Shown here: positions 54,149-62,867 of the stretch, piece after piece
Layout of the letters: the number at the start of each line of letters is the position of its first letter
Position numbering within the stretch: position 1 is the first letter of the stretch
NCBI GenBank assembly: GCA_031378125.1
Contig: JANNDW010000384.1
Location: 1-62,983, forward strand
Origin: LGRD01 sp031378125
Lineage (GTDB): Bacteria; Pseudomonadota; Gammaproteobacteria; Burkholderiales; Burkholderiaceae_C
Direction: 5' to 3'
DNA: 62,983 bases
Translations under genes and position numbers: made by a program
The notes under the pieces: model-generated
What the model saw: only the letters and a program-made list of their open reading frames with translations
The model's database searches: none
Told to the model about the DNA's origin: nothing

Positions 54149-55186
54149 ATGGCCCTGATTCCCTACGCGCTGACGCGCCCTTTCCTGTTCGGGCTGGACC
54201 CGGAGCATGCGCACGACCTGACCTTGGGCGCCCTGGCGCGCATTCAGCATACGCCGCTGGTGTGCGGTGTGATGCAGCCGCGGGTGAACGACCCGGTAAC
54301 GATTGCGGGCCTCAAGTTTCCCAATCGCATCGGCCTGGCCGCGGGGCTGGACAAGAACGGCCGCTGCATTGACGGGCTGGGGGCGATGGGCTTTGGCTTC
54401 ATCGAGGTGGGCACGGTCACGCCCAATGCGCAGCCCGGCAACCCGAAACCGCGCATGTTCCGGCTGGTCGCTGCCGATGCGCTGATCAACCGCCTGGGCT
54501 TCAACAACGACGGGCTGGACGCGTTCATCGCCAACGTGCGGCGCGCGAGCTTTCGCAAGCGGGGTGGCATCCTCGGCTTGAACATCGGCAAGAACGCCAG
54601 CACGCCGATCGAACGCGCGGTGGACGACTACCTGCTGTGCCTGGACGGCGTGTACCCGCATGCCGACTACGTGACAGTCAACATCTCCAGCCCGAACACC
54701 CAGAACCTGCGTGCGCTGCAAAGCGACGAGACGCTGGACGCGCTGCTCGGCGCGGTGCAGCAACGCAAGGCGATATTGGTGGGTCAGCATGGCCGCGCCG
54801 TCCCCATCTTCGTGAAGATCGCGCCGGACCTGGACGAGGCGCAGGTCAAGCTGATCGCGGCCACGTTGAAAAAAAATGGAATCGACGGCGTGATCGCCAC
54901 CAACACCACGATTGTGCGCGACGCGGTCAAGCACCTGCCGCACGGCCACGAGGCGGGGGGCCTGTCGGGCGCACCGGTGTTCGAGGCGAGCAACCGGGTG
55001 ATCGCACAACTGCGCGCTGCGCTCGGCAAGGGCTTCCCGATCATCGGCGTCGGCGGCGTGATGAGTGCGGCGGATGCGACCGGCAAGATCGCGGCGGGTG
55101 CCGACCTGGTGCAGATCTACACCGGTTTCATCTACAAAGGGCCGGAGCTGGTCACGCAGGCCGCGCGCGCGCTCGCCGCGCATTGA
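54149..55186 (+). CDS. pyrD: PyrD, quinone-dependent dihydroorotate dehydrogenase (class 2)
   Basis: 345 residues, membrane-associated flavoenzyme of pyrimidine synthesis. The N-terminal amphipathic helix pair (MALIPYALTRPFLFGLDPEHA) is typical of class 2. The FMN/orotate segments NRIGLAAGLDKNG, LGLNIGKN, the catalytic-Ser-type motif NISSPNT and IIGVGGVMSAADATGKIAAGA are all present. Length matches. Its stop is 3 bp from the Rieske gene's stop. Confidence 0.97.
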   Translation: MALIPYALTRPFLFGLDPEHAHDLTLGALARIQHTPLVCGVMQPRVNDPVTIAGLKFPNRIGLAAGLDKNGRCIDGLGAMGFGFIEVGTVTPNAQPGNPKPRMFRLVAADALINRLGFNNDGLDAFIANVRRASFRKRGGILGLNIGKNASTPIERAVDDYLLCLDGVYPHADYVTVNISSPNTQNLRALQSDETLDALLGAVQQRKAILVGQHGRAVPIFVKIAPDLDEAQVKLIAATLKKNGIDGVIATNTTIVRDAVKHLPHGHEAGGLSGAPVFEASNRVIAQLRAALGKGFPIIGVGGVMSAADATGKIAAGADLVQIYTGFIYKGPELVTQAARALAAH

Positions 55187-55189
55187 AGT

Positions 55190-56209
55190 TCAGCCGGGCT
55201 GCTCGGCCGCCAGCTCGGCATCGATCAGCCGGCGAAACTGGAGCAGCGCCGCGTCCATCGCCAGCGGCAGCATCTTCGCACCGGGGCGCAAGGCCAGGTT
55301 GCGGGCCTGCGCACCGATCATGTCGCGGTCTTCGTTGAACGCGGCCACCAGGCTGTCGAAGATCGACTGAACGATGCGCTCGTCGCCCTCGCCCGCGCGA
55401 TGCGATTGCTGAAAGAAATAGTGCGTGCTGGTCTCGGTTTCCGGCGTCAGCGTTTGACAGCTGTGCAATTGCACGGCGTTGTCCAGGTTGCCCTCGGCAT
55501 CCGCGCTGGGTTTGCCGCCCGAGTGCATCAGCAGCGTTCCGGGCAGCACGAAGTCGTAGATGAACCAGCGGTCGATGGGGGCATCGAAGCTCCGGAAGCG
55601 CTGGTAGAACGGCGGCGCCGGCACGCCTGTGACCCGCCGCGTCACGCGAATCCCGCGCGCGATGGCCTCGATGCTCGCACGCGCCTGCGCAATCGCCGGG
55701 CTGCCGCCCAAGGTCTTTTCATGCACGTAACTCAGGTGCGAAAAATCCAGCAGGTTGTCGCAAATCAGCTGGTAGTTCGTGTCGTAGTGCAGGTAGCCGG
55801 GTTGGTTGCGCCACTCGGGGTGGTCGCAGGAAAAGTTGTCGGGCAGCAGGGCCGTGTCGGCCTTCTCGGGCGCGCCCATCCAGACGAACACCCACTTGTT
55901 CTTCACCGCCAGCGGATAGGTCCTGACGTGCGCTTGCGGTGGCACGCGCTCCATCCCCGGCACTTCGATGCACTGGCCAGCGGCATTGAACTTCAGGCCG
56001 TGGTAGCCGCAACGCACACAGTCGCCTTCTTTGCGCCCGGCCGAGAGCGGCGCCAGGCGGTGGCAGCAGCGGTCTTCCATGGCAGTCAGGCCGCCATCGG
56101 AGGTGCGGTAGACCAAAATGGGCTCGCCCAGCACGACGCGGCTGAACAGCGCGTCGGCGCCGATCTCAAAGTCCCAGGCAATCACGTACCAGCAGTTTCG
56201 TATGAACAT
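55190..56209 (-). CDS. Rieske non-haem iron oxygenase, VanA/CbaA-like
   Basis: 339 residues. The [2Fe-2S] Rieske site is C48-C-H50 and C67-x2-H70 (CCHRLAPL, CGYHGLKF). The catalytic iron triad lies in NLLDFSHLSYVHEK, followed by a C-terminal domain. It resembles the vanillate O-demethylase/chlorobenzoate group of aromatic-ring demethylases. A ferredoxin/FMN reductase that normally sits beside it is absent; that protein must come from elsewhere. The ATG at 56209 begins MFIRNCWYVIAW, the family start. Confidence 0.9.
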   Translation of the reverse strand: MFIRNCWYVIAWDFEIGADALFSRVVLGEPILVYRTSDGGLTAMEDRCCHRLAPLSAGRKEGDCVRCGYHGLKFNAAGQCIEVPGMERVPPQAHVRTYPLAVKNKWVFVWMGAPEKADTALLPDNFSCDHPEWRNQPGYLHYDTNYQLICDNLLDFSHLSYVHEKTLGGSPAIAQARASIEAIARGIRVTRRVTGVPAPPFYQRFRSFDAPIDRWFIYDFVLPGTLLMHSGGKPSADAEGNLDNAVQLHSCQTLTPETETSTHYFFQQSHRAGEGDERIVQSIFDSLVAAFNEDRDMIGAQARNLALRPGAKMLPLAMDAALLQFRRLIDAELAAEQPG

Positions 56210-56352
56210 GCGGCCTCCCTGTGCAGCGCTGTGCATGCGCGGAACTCTAGCCCAAGGCCAGTGCCACCGCCGCTAGCATCCGCGCTGCCAACATTAGCAT
56301 CCGCCCTGCGTGTTTTCAGCTTGCAGCCGCTCACCGAACTGGAGAACAGCCC

Positions 56353-57105
56353 ATGAACCAGCTGGACCTGAAGAATCGAGTCGCCGTCATCACCGGTGGA
56401 GCGCAGGGAATCGGTTTTGCCACTGCTCAGCGCATGTTGAATTCAGGCGCGGCGGTTGCGTTGTGGGACATCGACGCCGCACGCCTGGAGCAAGCCCGCG
56501 GCGCGCTTGAAGCGCTGGGCAAGGTCAGCGCCACGGTGGTGGAACTCACCGAAGAAGCCGCGGTGCGACAAGCCGCCCAGGCGGCGCTCGATGCTCACGG
56601 CCACATCGACATCCTGGTCAACAACGCCGGCATCACCGGTGGCAACGGTCCGACCTGGGAACTGGACCCGGCGGTGTGGCGACGCGTGATCGACGTCAAC
56701 CTGGTCGGCCCGTTCCTGACCTGCCGCGCCGTGGTGCCGCACATGATCAGCCGCGGCTACGGGCGCATCGTCAACATCGCCTCGGTCGCCGGCAAGGAGG
56801 GCAACCCGAACGCGTCGCACTACAGCGCGTCCAAGGCCGGGTTGATCGGGCTGACCAAGTCGCTGGCCAAGGAGCTGGCCAAAAGCGGTGTGCTGGTCAA
56901 CGCCGTCACGCCCACGGCAGCCAAGACCGCGATCTTCGATTCGATGAAACAGGAGCACATCGACTTCATGCTGGCCAAGATTCCGATGGGCCGTTTGCTT
57001 CAGGTCGACGAGGTCGCCGCGATGATCAGCTGGCTGGCGTCTAAAGACTGTGCTTTCAGCACCGGCGCGGTGTTCGACATCTCGGGCGGCCGCGCCACGT
57101 ACTGA
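56353..57105 (+). CDS. SDR-family oxidoreductase
   Basis: 250 residues of FabG-like classical SDR. The motifs are TGGAQGIGFATAQ (NAD(P) loop), NNAGITG, catalytic YSASKAGLIG and the C-terminal SGGRATY. An upstream GGAG precedes the ATG at 56353. It is divergent from the Rieske gene and may act in the same degradation route, but this rests on position only. The substrate is unknown. Confidence 0.88.
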   Translation: MNQLDLKNRVAVITGGAQGIGFATAQRMLNSGAAVALWDIDAARLEQARGALEALGKVSATVVELTEEAAVRQAAQAALDAHGHIDILVNNAGITGGNGPTWELDPAVWRRVIDVNLVGPFLTCRAVVPHMISRGYGRIVNIASVAGKEGNPNASHYSASKAGLIGLTKSLAKELAKSGVLVNAVTPTAAKTAIFDSMKQEHIDFMLAKIPMGRLLQVDEVAAMISWLASKDCAFSTGAVFDISGGRATY

Positions 57106-57114
57106 CAACCCGGG

Positions 57115-57753
57115 TCAGTGCAGCGGCACGCCGGTCTTGGCCTGCAGCTCTTCGCGGGTCACGCCAGTGGCCATTTCCACCACCTTCAGTCCCTGCGGCG
57201 TCACGTCCATCACCGCCAGGTCGGTGATGATGCGGTTGACCACGCCCACGCCGGTCAGCGGCAAGGTGCAGGCGGGCAGGATCTTCAGGTCGATGCCGCC
57301 GTCCTTCTTCTTCGCCACATGCTCCATCAGCACCAGCACGCGCTTGACGCCGGCCACCAGATCCATCGCGCCGCCCATGCCTTTGACCATCTTGCCGGGG
57401 ATCATCCAGTTGGCCAGGTCGCCTTTTTCGCTGACCTGCATGGCGCCCAGGATGCTCAGGTTGATCTTGCCGCCGCGGATCATCGCGAACGATTGTTCGG
57501 AGCCGAAGATCGACGAGCCGGCGATGGTGGTGACCGTCTGCTTGCCGGCATTGATGAGATCGGCGTCGACCTCGTCCTCGGTCGGGAATGGGCCGATACC
57601 GAGCAGGCCATTTTCGCTGTGCAGCCAGACCTCGATGTCGCTTCGAACATGGTTGGCCACCAGCGTGGGCAGGCCGATGCCCAGGTTCACATAAAAGCCG
57701 TCCTGCAGTTCCTGGGCCGCGCGGGCGGCCATTTGATCGTGTGTCCAGGCCAT
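57115..57753 (-). CDS. 3-oxoacid CoA-transferase subunit B
   Basis: 212 residues of the SCOT/AtoA beta class. The catalytic Glu47 is in SENGLLGIGP. Other segments are FYVNLGIGLPTLVANH and GGKINLSILGAMQVSEKGDLANWMIPGKMVKGMGGAMDLVAG. It pairs with the A subunit just upstream (1-bp gap) to activate acetoacetate or 3-oxoadipate using succinyl-CoA. Substrate preference is uncertain. Confidence 0.93.
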   Translation of the reverse strand: MAWTHDQMAARAAQELQDGFYVNLGIGLPTLVANHVRSDIEVWLHSENGLLGIGPFPTEDEVDADLINAGKQTVTTIAGSSIFGSEQSFAMIRGGKINLSILGAMQVSEKGDLANWMIPGKMVKGMGGAMDLVAGVKRVLVLMEHVAKKKDGGIDLKILPACTLPLTGVGVVNRIITDLAVMDVTPQGLKVVEMATGVTREELQAKTGVPLH

Positions 57754-57754
57754 T

Positions 57755-58462
57755 TCAGACTCCCGCCTTTTCAGTGATGGTTCTTTTCTCGATGCGCTTC
57801 TCGGGGTTTGCATTCAGCACGATCCGGTGCACGTAGATGCCCGGCAAGTGCACGGCGTCCGGATCGAAGCTGCCGGTCTCGACGATCTCTTCCACTTCCA
57901 CCACGGTGATCTTGCCGGCCATCGCCGCCGCCGGGTTGAAGTTGCGCGCGGTGCGGCGGAAGATCAGGTTGCCCGAATGGTCGGCCTTCCAGGCCTTCAC
58001 CAGCGCCACCTCGGGCACCAGTGAACGTTCCATCACATAGGTCAGACCATCGAACTCGCGCAGTTCCTTGCCCTCGGCCACCAGCGTGCCCACGCCGGTG
58101 CGGGTGAAAAACGCCGGGATGCCGGCGCCACCGGCGCGCAGCTTCTCGGCCAGCGTGCCTTGCGGTGTGAACTCCAGCTCCAGCTCGCCGGCCAGGTACT
58201 GGCGCTCGAATTCCTTGTTCTCGCCCACGTAGCTGGAGATCATGCGTTTGATCTGGCGCGTTTCCAGCAGCAGTCCCAGCCCGAAGCCGTCGACGCCGGC
58301 GTTGTTGGAAATCACCGTCAGGTTCTTCACGCCGCTGTCGCGCAGCGCGGCAATCAGCGCCTCGGGAATGCCGCACAGGCCGAAGCCGCCGACGGCCAGC
58401 AGTTGTCCGTCTCGCACAATGCCCTTGAGCGCCGCGGCCGCACTGGGGAACACCTTCTTCAT
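57755..58462 (-). CDS. 3-oxoacid CoA-transferase subunit A
   Basis: 235 residues of the SCOT/AtoD alpha class. The family's GGFGLCGIPEALI, GVDGFGLGLLLETRQIKRMI and GGAGIPAFFTRTGVGT segments are clear. It forms the first half of the heteromer with the subunit B gene that follows. The unit is downstream of no obvious regulator here. The combination with the thioesterase, SDR and ETF-QO points to fatty-acid or ketone-body catabolism. Confidence 0.93.
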   Translation of the reverse strand: MKKVFPSAAAALKGIVRDGQLLAVGGFGLCGIPEALIAALRDSGVKNLTVISNNAGVDGFGLGLLLETRQIKRMISSYVGENKEFERQYLAGELELEFTPQGTLAEKLRAGGAGIPAFFTRTGVGTLVAEGKELREFDGLTYVMERSLVPEVALVKAWKADHSGNLIFRRTARNFNPAAAMAGKITVVEVEEIVETGSFDPDAVHLPGIYVHRIVLNANPEKRIEKRTITEKAGV

Positions 58463-58521
58463 ACGCAGTCTCCGTTTGAGTAGCAGTCGCGCAGCGTACT
58501 ACGTAAGTCCTTGAGCGGCCG

Positions 58522-58947
58522 TCACGAAGAATCCACCAGCTTGCGCAACCAGTCGGGCAGCGGCACCGACTTCTGCTTGGGGAAGTTGACCCACACCGTT
58601 TTCGCTCCGCCCGACGCGTGGATCACGCCGGGCGCGTCGATGCGCTCCAGTGTGATGAAGGTGTTGAAGCTGCTGCGGCCCGGGTCGGCCACATAGTGCT
58701 TGGCCAGAATGTCGCCGGGGTATTCCAGCTGTTTGATGAAGTTGCAGAACGTGTTGACGATCACCGCCCCCTCGCCGAGCGGGTCAGGCGGGCCACCGAC
58801 GCGGTACAGCCACTCGATGCGGATGATCTCCAGGTAGCGAAAGTAGAGCGTGTTGTTGACATGGCCCATCGGGTCCATGTCGCCCCAGCGAATCGGGATC
58901 ACCATCTCCAGCGTCAGCTTTTTCTTTTCGGGAAGCTCAAAGCGCAT
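58522..58947 (-). CDS. Acyl-CoA thioesterase (4HBT family)
   Basis: 141 residues of hot-dog fold. The catalytic Asp region is RWGDMDPMGHVNNTLYFRYLE, as in YbgC/4-hydroxybenzoyl-CoA thioesterases. The ATG at 58947 begins MRFELPEKKKLTLEM. It lies 12 bp after yceH and 59 bp before the CoA-transferase A gene on the same strand, so it may share regulation with either. Chain-length preference is unknown. Confidence 0.87.
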   Translation of the reverse strand: MRFELPEKKKLTLEMVIPIRWGDMDPMGHVNNTLYFRYLEIIRIEWLYRVGGPPDPLGEGAVIVNTFCNFIKQLEYPGDILAKHYVADPGRSSFNTFITLERIDAPGVIHASGGAKTVWVNFPKQKSVPLPDWLRKLVDSS

Positions 58948-58959
58948 GAACTCGGCCCC

Positions 58960-59628
58960 TCATCCGCGCTGCACGCCCAATTCGGCGTACAGGCGCTCCA
59001 CCATGCTGCGCAGCTCGCTCAACTCGGACTGCATCAATGCCTGGTTTGCCTTCAGCGCCGCGAGTTCGCTCGCGGCCACGAAGTCCTCGCTCTGCGCAGC
59101 CACCGCAAACGCGGAAGCGTCCACCGGGCCGCACAGCAACTGCGCCCAACGCGGCTCGCGCGCACCGGGCGCGCGAGGCAATTTCACCACCAGCGCCCCG
59201 CCCTTCTCGTCGCTGCGTGCGGCCAGCTCGTCCAAAAACGCTTCTACGGAGGACAGGTCGGCAAACCGGTGCAGGCGATCGCAATTGCTGCGCAATTCGG
59301 AACAGGTCTGCGGCCCGCGCAGCATCAGCACCGCCAGCAAGGCGACCGACTGCGATGGCAAACCCAAGGCGCGGCCCAGGTTGTGTTCATAGCGGTTGAC
59401 CCGCGAGCCGCTGGACTCGAACGCCAGGCTCAGCGCCTTCAACGAGTCGACCGCCACCTGGACTTCGGAATCGGTGGCGCTCAGCACCGGGTCGCGCGCG
59501 GTCTTCTGGTTGCAGCCCATCGCCAGTGCGTTCAGCGACAGCGGGTAGCTGTCGGGAACGGTGTGGGCTTTTTCGATTAGCACACCCAGCGCGCGGGCTT
59601 CCAGCAGCGACAGCGGACGCAGCGTCAT
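58960..59628 (-). CDS. YceH-like protein (DUF480 family)
   Basis: 222 residues. The N-terminus MTLRPLSLLEARALGVLIEK and the segments VPDSYPLSLNALAMGCNQKTARDPV and LLAVLMLRGPQTCSELR match the YceH/DUF480 family, which has a winged-helix fold. A C-terminal helix (AALKANQALMQSELSELRSMVERLYAEL) is coiled-coil-like. The function is not established. A cluster of 49-bp repeats lies just upstream of its ATG. Confidence 0.9.
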   Translation of the reverse strand: MTLRPLSLLEARALGVLIEKAHTVPDSYPLSLNALAMGCNQKTARDPVLSATDSEVQVAVDSLKALSLAFESSGSRVNRYEHNLGRALGLPSQSVALLAVLMLRGPQTCSELRSNCDRLHRFADLSSVEAFLDELAARSDEKGGALVVKLPRAPGAREPRWAQLLCGPVDASAFAVAAQSEDFVAASELAALKANQALMQSELSELRSMVERLYAELGVQRG

Positions 59629-59681
59629 CGCTCAGGCCCGAACGTTCGCACACATGCGATTGCGCAGAGAAGGCCAGAGCA

Positions 59682-59730
59682 TGAGCCGCCGACGCTGCGC
59701 CATTGCATCAGCGCTTCGCTTTGGCGGCTC
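59682..59730. repeat. 49-bp direct repeat, copy 1
   Basis: Identical to the copy at 59778-59826; together they leave 47 bp between them. Each copy starts TGAGCCGCC and ends GGCGGCTC, so the ends are themselves an 8-bp inverted repeat. It lies between yceH and the SDR gene. Confidence 0.9.
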
Positions 59731-59777
59731 GCGCCGCAACGAAGCACCTGAGCATCTGTGCAGTGAAGGCGCGAGTT

Positions 59778-59826
59778 TGAGCCGCCGACGCTGCGCCATT
59801 GCATCAGCGCTTCGCTTTGGCGGCTC
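59778..59826. repeat. 49-bp direct repeat, copy 2, overlapping an SDR stop codon
   Basis: An exact match to copy 1. Its last bases supply two bases of the SDR stop codon (TCA at 59825-59827 on the plus strand). The complementary ends could fold as a stem in the transcript. Confidence 0.9.
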
Positions 59827-60607
59827 AGATCGCAAAGCCGTCGTCCGCCTGAATGACCGCGCCATTGATGAAATGGCTTTCGTTGGCGCACAACATCATC
59901 AGCACCGCGTCCAGGTCTTGCGGCTGGCCGATGCGTTTGCGCGGCAACATGTCGATCAGGCGCTTGCCGGCATCGGTCTTCCAGTGCTGGTGGTTGATCT
60001 CGGTGTCGATGTAGCCCGGGCACAGGGCGTTGACATTGATGCCGAACTTGCCCCACTCCAGCGCCATCGAACGGGTCATGTGCACCACCGCGGCCTTGCT
60101 CATGCAGTACACGCCGATCTGCGACAGCACGCGCACGCCGGCCATCGACGCGATGTTGACGATGCGCCCGCCGGTGAAGGTGCCGGGCGCCGAGCCCTTG
60201 GCACGCGCCAGCATGCGCTTGCCCACTTCTTGCGCCACGAAGAAGGCGCCCTTGGTGTTGGTGTCGAAAATGAAGTCGTAGTCGTCCTCGGTCACGTCGA
60301 CCAGCTTCTGCGTGGTGCTCACGCCCGAGTTGTTCACCAGAATGTCGATGGTGCCCACCTCGGTCTCGGCATGCGCCACGGCAGCCTTGATGCTGTCATG
60401 GTCGGTCACGTCCAGCCTCACCACATGCGCGTCGCCGCCGCCGGCCTCGATCTCGGCGTGCAAGGTCTTCAGCCGCTCGACTCTGCGCCCTGCCAGCACC
60501 ACGGCGGCGCCGGCCTTGGCCAGGGTCTTGGCGAACTGTTCGCCCAAGCCGCTGGAGGCGCCGGTCACCAGGGCCACGCGGCCCGATAGATCGATGTTGT
60601 AGCTCAT
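59825..60607 (-). CDS. SDR-family oxidoreductase (FabG-like)
   Basis: 260 residues. Classical SDR motifs are TGASSGLGEQFAK, the NNSGVS segment and the catalytic YCMSKAAVVHM. The C-terminal region ends FINGAVIQADDGFAI. It may be a 3-hydroxyacyl-CoA or 3-oxoacyl reductase of acyl degradation, as it is next to the CoA-transferase and ETF-QO genes, but the substrate is unproven. The stop codon lies in copy 2 of the 49-bp repeat. It is divergent from ETF-QO across about 250 bp. Confidence 0.88.
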   Translation of the reverse strand: MSYNIDLSGRVALVTGASSGLGEQFAKTLAKAGAAVVLAGRRVERLKTLHAEIEAGGGDAHVVRLDVTDHDSIKAAVAHAETEVGTIDILVNNSGVSTTQKLVDVTEDDYDFIFDTNTKGAFFVAQEVGKRMLARAKGSAPGTFTGGRIVNIASMAGVRVLSQIGVYCMSKAAVVHMTRSMALEWGKFGINVNALCPGYIDTEINHQHWKTDAGKRLIDMLPRKRIGQPQDLDAVLMMLCANESHFINGAVIQADDGFAI

Positions 60608-60856
60608 GCAATCCGCTCCTCATGTTGTTGGGCCGGCGACCGCGGCAGCTGCCTGTACGAGCTCGGGGCAATCGAGTTGTCGGCCATGCGCCAAGATAGC
60701 ACGACACCCGCGCTGTTCCTCGCAGACTCAGATGGCACGGTCCGACGTGCCGCGCGACGCCGAGGAACCCGCGCCGCGCACTGCGATGGAATAGAACGAC
60801 CGTACTTTTCCATGGAGGGCTCGATACAATTCCGGGTCCCTACGCACAGGAATGCC

Positions 60857-62542
60857 ATGAGCCCCGACGCCATCCTCGAAAAATACGGCCCGCGTGAAGC
60901 GATGGAGTACGACGTGCTGGTGATCGGTGCCGGCCCGGCCGGCCTGGCCACGGCCATCCGCATCAAGCAGCTGGCGGCGGCGCAGGCCAAGGAGGTGTCG
61001 GTGGTGGTGCTGGAGAAGGGGTCGGAGCCCGGCGCGCACATCCTCAGCGGCGCGATCATGGACCCGCGGGCGATCACCGAGCTGTTCCCCGACTGGAAGG
61101 AACGCGGCGCGCCACTGAACCAGGCTGTCACCGGCGACGAGATGCTGTTGCTGAGCCAGTCCGGCAAGCTCAGTGTCCCGCAGTTTTTGATCCCGGATTC
61201 ACTGCACAACGAGGGCAACTTCATCGTCAGCCTGGGCAACGTGGTGCGCTGGCTGGGCCAGCAGGCCGAAACCCTGGGAGTTGAAATCTTCCCCGGCTTC
61301 ACGGCGGCTGAACTGCTCTGCAACGACGATGGTTCGGTCAAAGGTGCGGCCACCGGCAACCTCGGGCTGGGCAAAAACGGGGAGCCCACCGACGCTTTCC
61401 AGTTGGGCATGGAGCTGCACGCCAAGTACACGATCTTTGCCGAAGGGTCGCGCGGCAACCTGGGCAAGCAACTGATCGAGAAATTCCGCCTCGACGCTGG
61501 CCGGGACCCGCAGACCTACGCGCTGGGCATCAAGGAGTTGTGGGAGATTGACCCGGCCCGCGCCATCCCGGGCCACGTGATTCACTCGCTCGGCTGGCCG
61601 ATGGACAACCAGACCTATGGCGGCGGGTTCCTGTACCACGGGGAAGGCAACACGGTGACGCTCGGGTTCATCACCGGCCTGGAGTACAGCAACCCCTGGC
61701 TGAGCCCGTTCGAGGAGATGCAGCGCTGGAAGACGCACCCCGCCATCCGTGAGTGCCTGCATGGCGGCAAGCGCATCGGGTACGGCGCGCGCGCCATCAC
61801 CTGCGGCGGCCTGATGAGCCTGCCCAAGACGGTGTTTGCGGGTGGCGCGCTGGTGGGCTGCGATGCGGGATTCCTCAATTTCGCGCGCATCAAGGGCAGC
61901 CACGCCGCCATCAAGACCGGCATGCTGGCCGCAGACGCCGCGTTCGCCGCAGTCACCAGCGGCCGCCAGCACGACGAACTCGTCGCCTACCCCGAGGCGT
62001 TCGAGAAAAGCTGGTTGTTTGAAGAACTGCAAGCCTCGCGCAACACCAAGCAATGGATGAAGAAGGGCTTGTGCCTGTCGTCCCTGATGAACGGCATCGA
62101 GCTGTGGCTGTTGCCCAAGCTGGGTTTCAAGGCCCCGCCCTGGACCGTTCACAGCCGCGTGCCCGACCACGCCAAGCTCAAGCCCGCTTCGGAGTGCCCG
62201 CAGATCGTCTACCCCAAGCCCGACGGCAAGCTCACGTTCGACCGCCTCAGCTCGGTGTTCGTCAGCAACACCAACCACGAAGAAAACCAGCCCGCGCACC
62301 TGACGCTCAAGGACGCTTCGGTGCCGGTGAACCTGAACCTGGCCAAATTCGCCGGCCCCGAAAGCCGCTACTGCCCGGCAGGCGTTTATGAGTTCGTCAA
62401 AAACCCGGACAACACGGATCGCCTGCAAATCAACGCGCAGAACTGCGTGCACTGCAAAACCTGCGACATCAAAGACCCGACGCAAAACATCGTCTGGGTC
62501 ACGCCCGAGGGTGGCGGCGGGCCGAATTACGCGGGCATGTGA
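60857..62542 (+). CDS. ETF-ubiquinone oxidoreductase (ETF-QO)
   Basis: 561 residues. It passes electrons from reduced electron-transfer flavoprotein to ubiquinone in the inner membrane, linking acyl-CoA dehydrogenases to respiration. An FAD-binding N-terminus (VLVIGAGPAGLATAIRIK) and segments EKGSEPGAHILSGA and FVSNTNHEENQPAHLTL are followed by the C-terminal [4Fe-4S] cysteines in QINAQNCVHCKTCDIKDP. The ATG at 60857 fits the family; an earlier in-frame start at 60677 would add 60 dissimilar residues. Confidence 0.94.
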   Translation: MSPDAILEKYGPREAMEYDVLVIGAGPAGLATAIRIKQLAAAQAKEVSVVVLEKGSEPGAHILSGAIMDPRAITELFPDWKERGAPLNQAVTGDEMLLLSQSGKLSVPQFLIPDSLHNEGNFIVSLGNVVRWLGQQAETLGVEIFPGFTAAELLCNDDGSVKGAATGNLGLGKNGEPTDAFQLGMELHAKYTIFAEGSRGNLGKQLIEKFRLDAGRDPQTYALGIKELWEIDPARAIPGHVIHSLGWPMDNQTYGGGFLYHGEGNTVTLGFITGLEYSNPWLSPFEEMQRWKTHPAIRECLHGGKRIGYGARAITCGGLMSLPKTVFAGGALVGCDAGFLNFARIKGSHAAIKTGMLAADAAFAAVTSGRQHDELVAYPEAFEKSWLFEELQASRNTKQWMKKGLCLSSLMNGIELWLLPKLGFKAPPWTVHSRVPDHAKLKPASECPQIVYPKPDGKLTFDRLSSVFVSNTNHEENQPAHLTLKDASVPVNLNLAKFAGPESRYCPAGVYEFVKNPDNTDRLQINAQNCVHCKTCDIKDPTQNIVWVTPEGGGGPNYAGM

Positions 62543-62603
62543 ACCGGGCGCGCCGGGCGTGCAACTCAAGGGTGTCGCTATCCACCACCCTTGAGGCAAG
62601 ACC

Positions 62604-62837
62604 ATGAACAGCCAGCCCATGACCCAGCGCCAAATCGCCCACGAAAGCGCCCGCTACCAGTTGCGTTTTCAGTCGCTTTTTGATGAGGGCCGCGCTTACG
62701 CGTTTCCCTGCGACGCTGGCGGCCGTGTCGACCTTGATTCACTCAGCGACCGGCTGCGCAACAGCTATCTGTACGCCCGAACCCTGATCGGCCGTGAGTT
62801 CTCGATGCCGGCGGTGCAGTGCAGCGCTGCGCATTGA
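62604..62837 (+). CDS. Small 77-residue protein of unknown function
   Basis: Begins MNSQPMTQRQIAHESARYQL and continues RFQSLFDEGRAYAFPCDAGG, DLDSLSDRLRNSYLYARTLIGREFSMPAV. The pattern is familiar to me from short hypothetical proteins in Burkholderiales but has no assigned role. It has no signal peptide. It follows ETF-QO by 61 bp. The enoyl-CoA hydratase end downstream converges on it. Confidence 0.65.
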   Translation: MNSQPMTQRQIAHESARYQLRFQSLFDEGRAYAFPCDAGGRVDLDSLSDRLRNSYLYARTLIGREFSMPAVQCSAAH

Positions 62838-62867
62838 CCGCGACAAGCGTCGCAACGACAAGGCCGC

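Noticed and set aside
59632..59865. A 77-codon gene with two EPPKRSADAMAQRRRL peptide repeats.
   Set aside because: It is the translation of the 49-bp DNA repeat and overlaps the real SDR gene end; no independent gene is supported.
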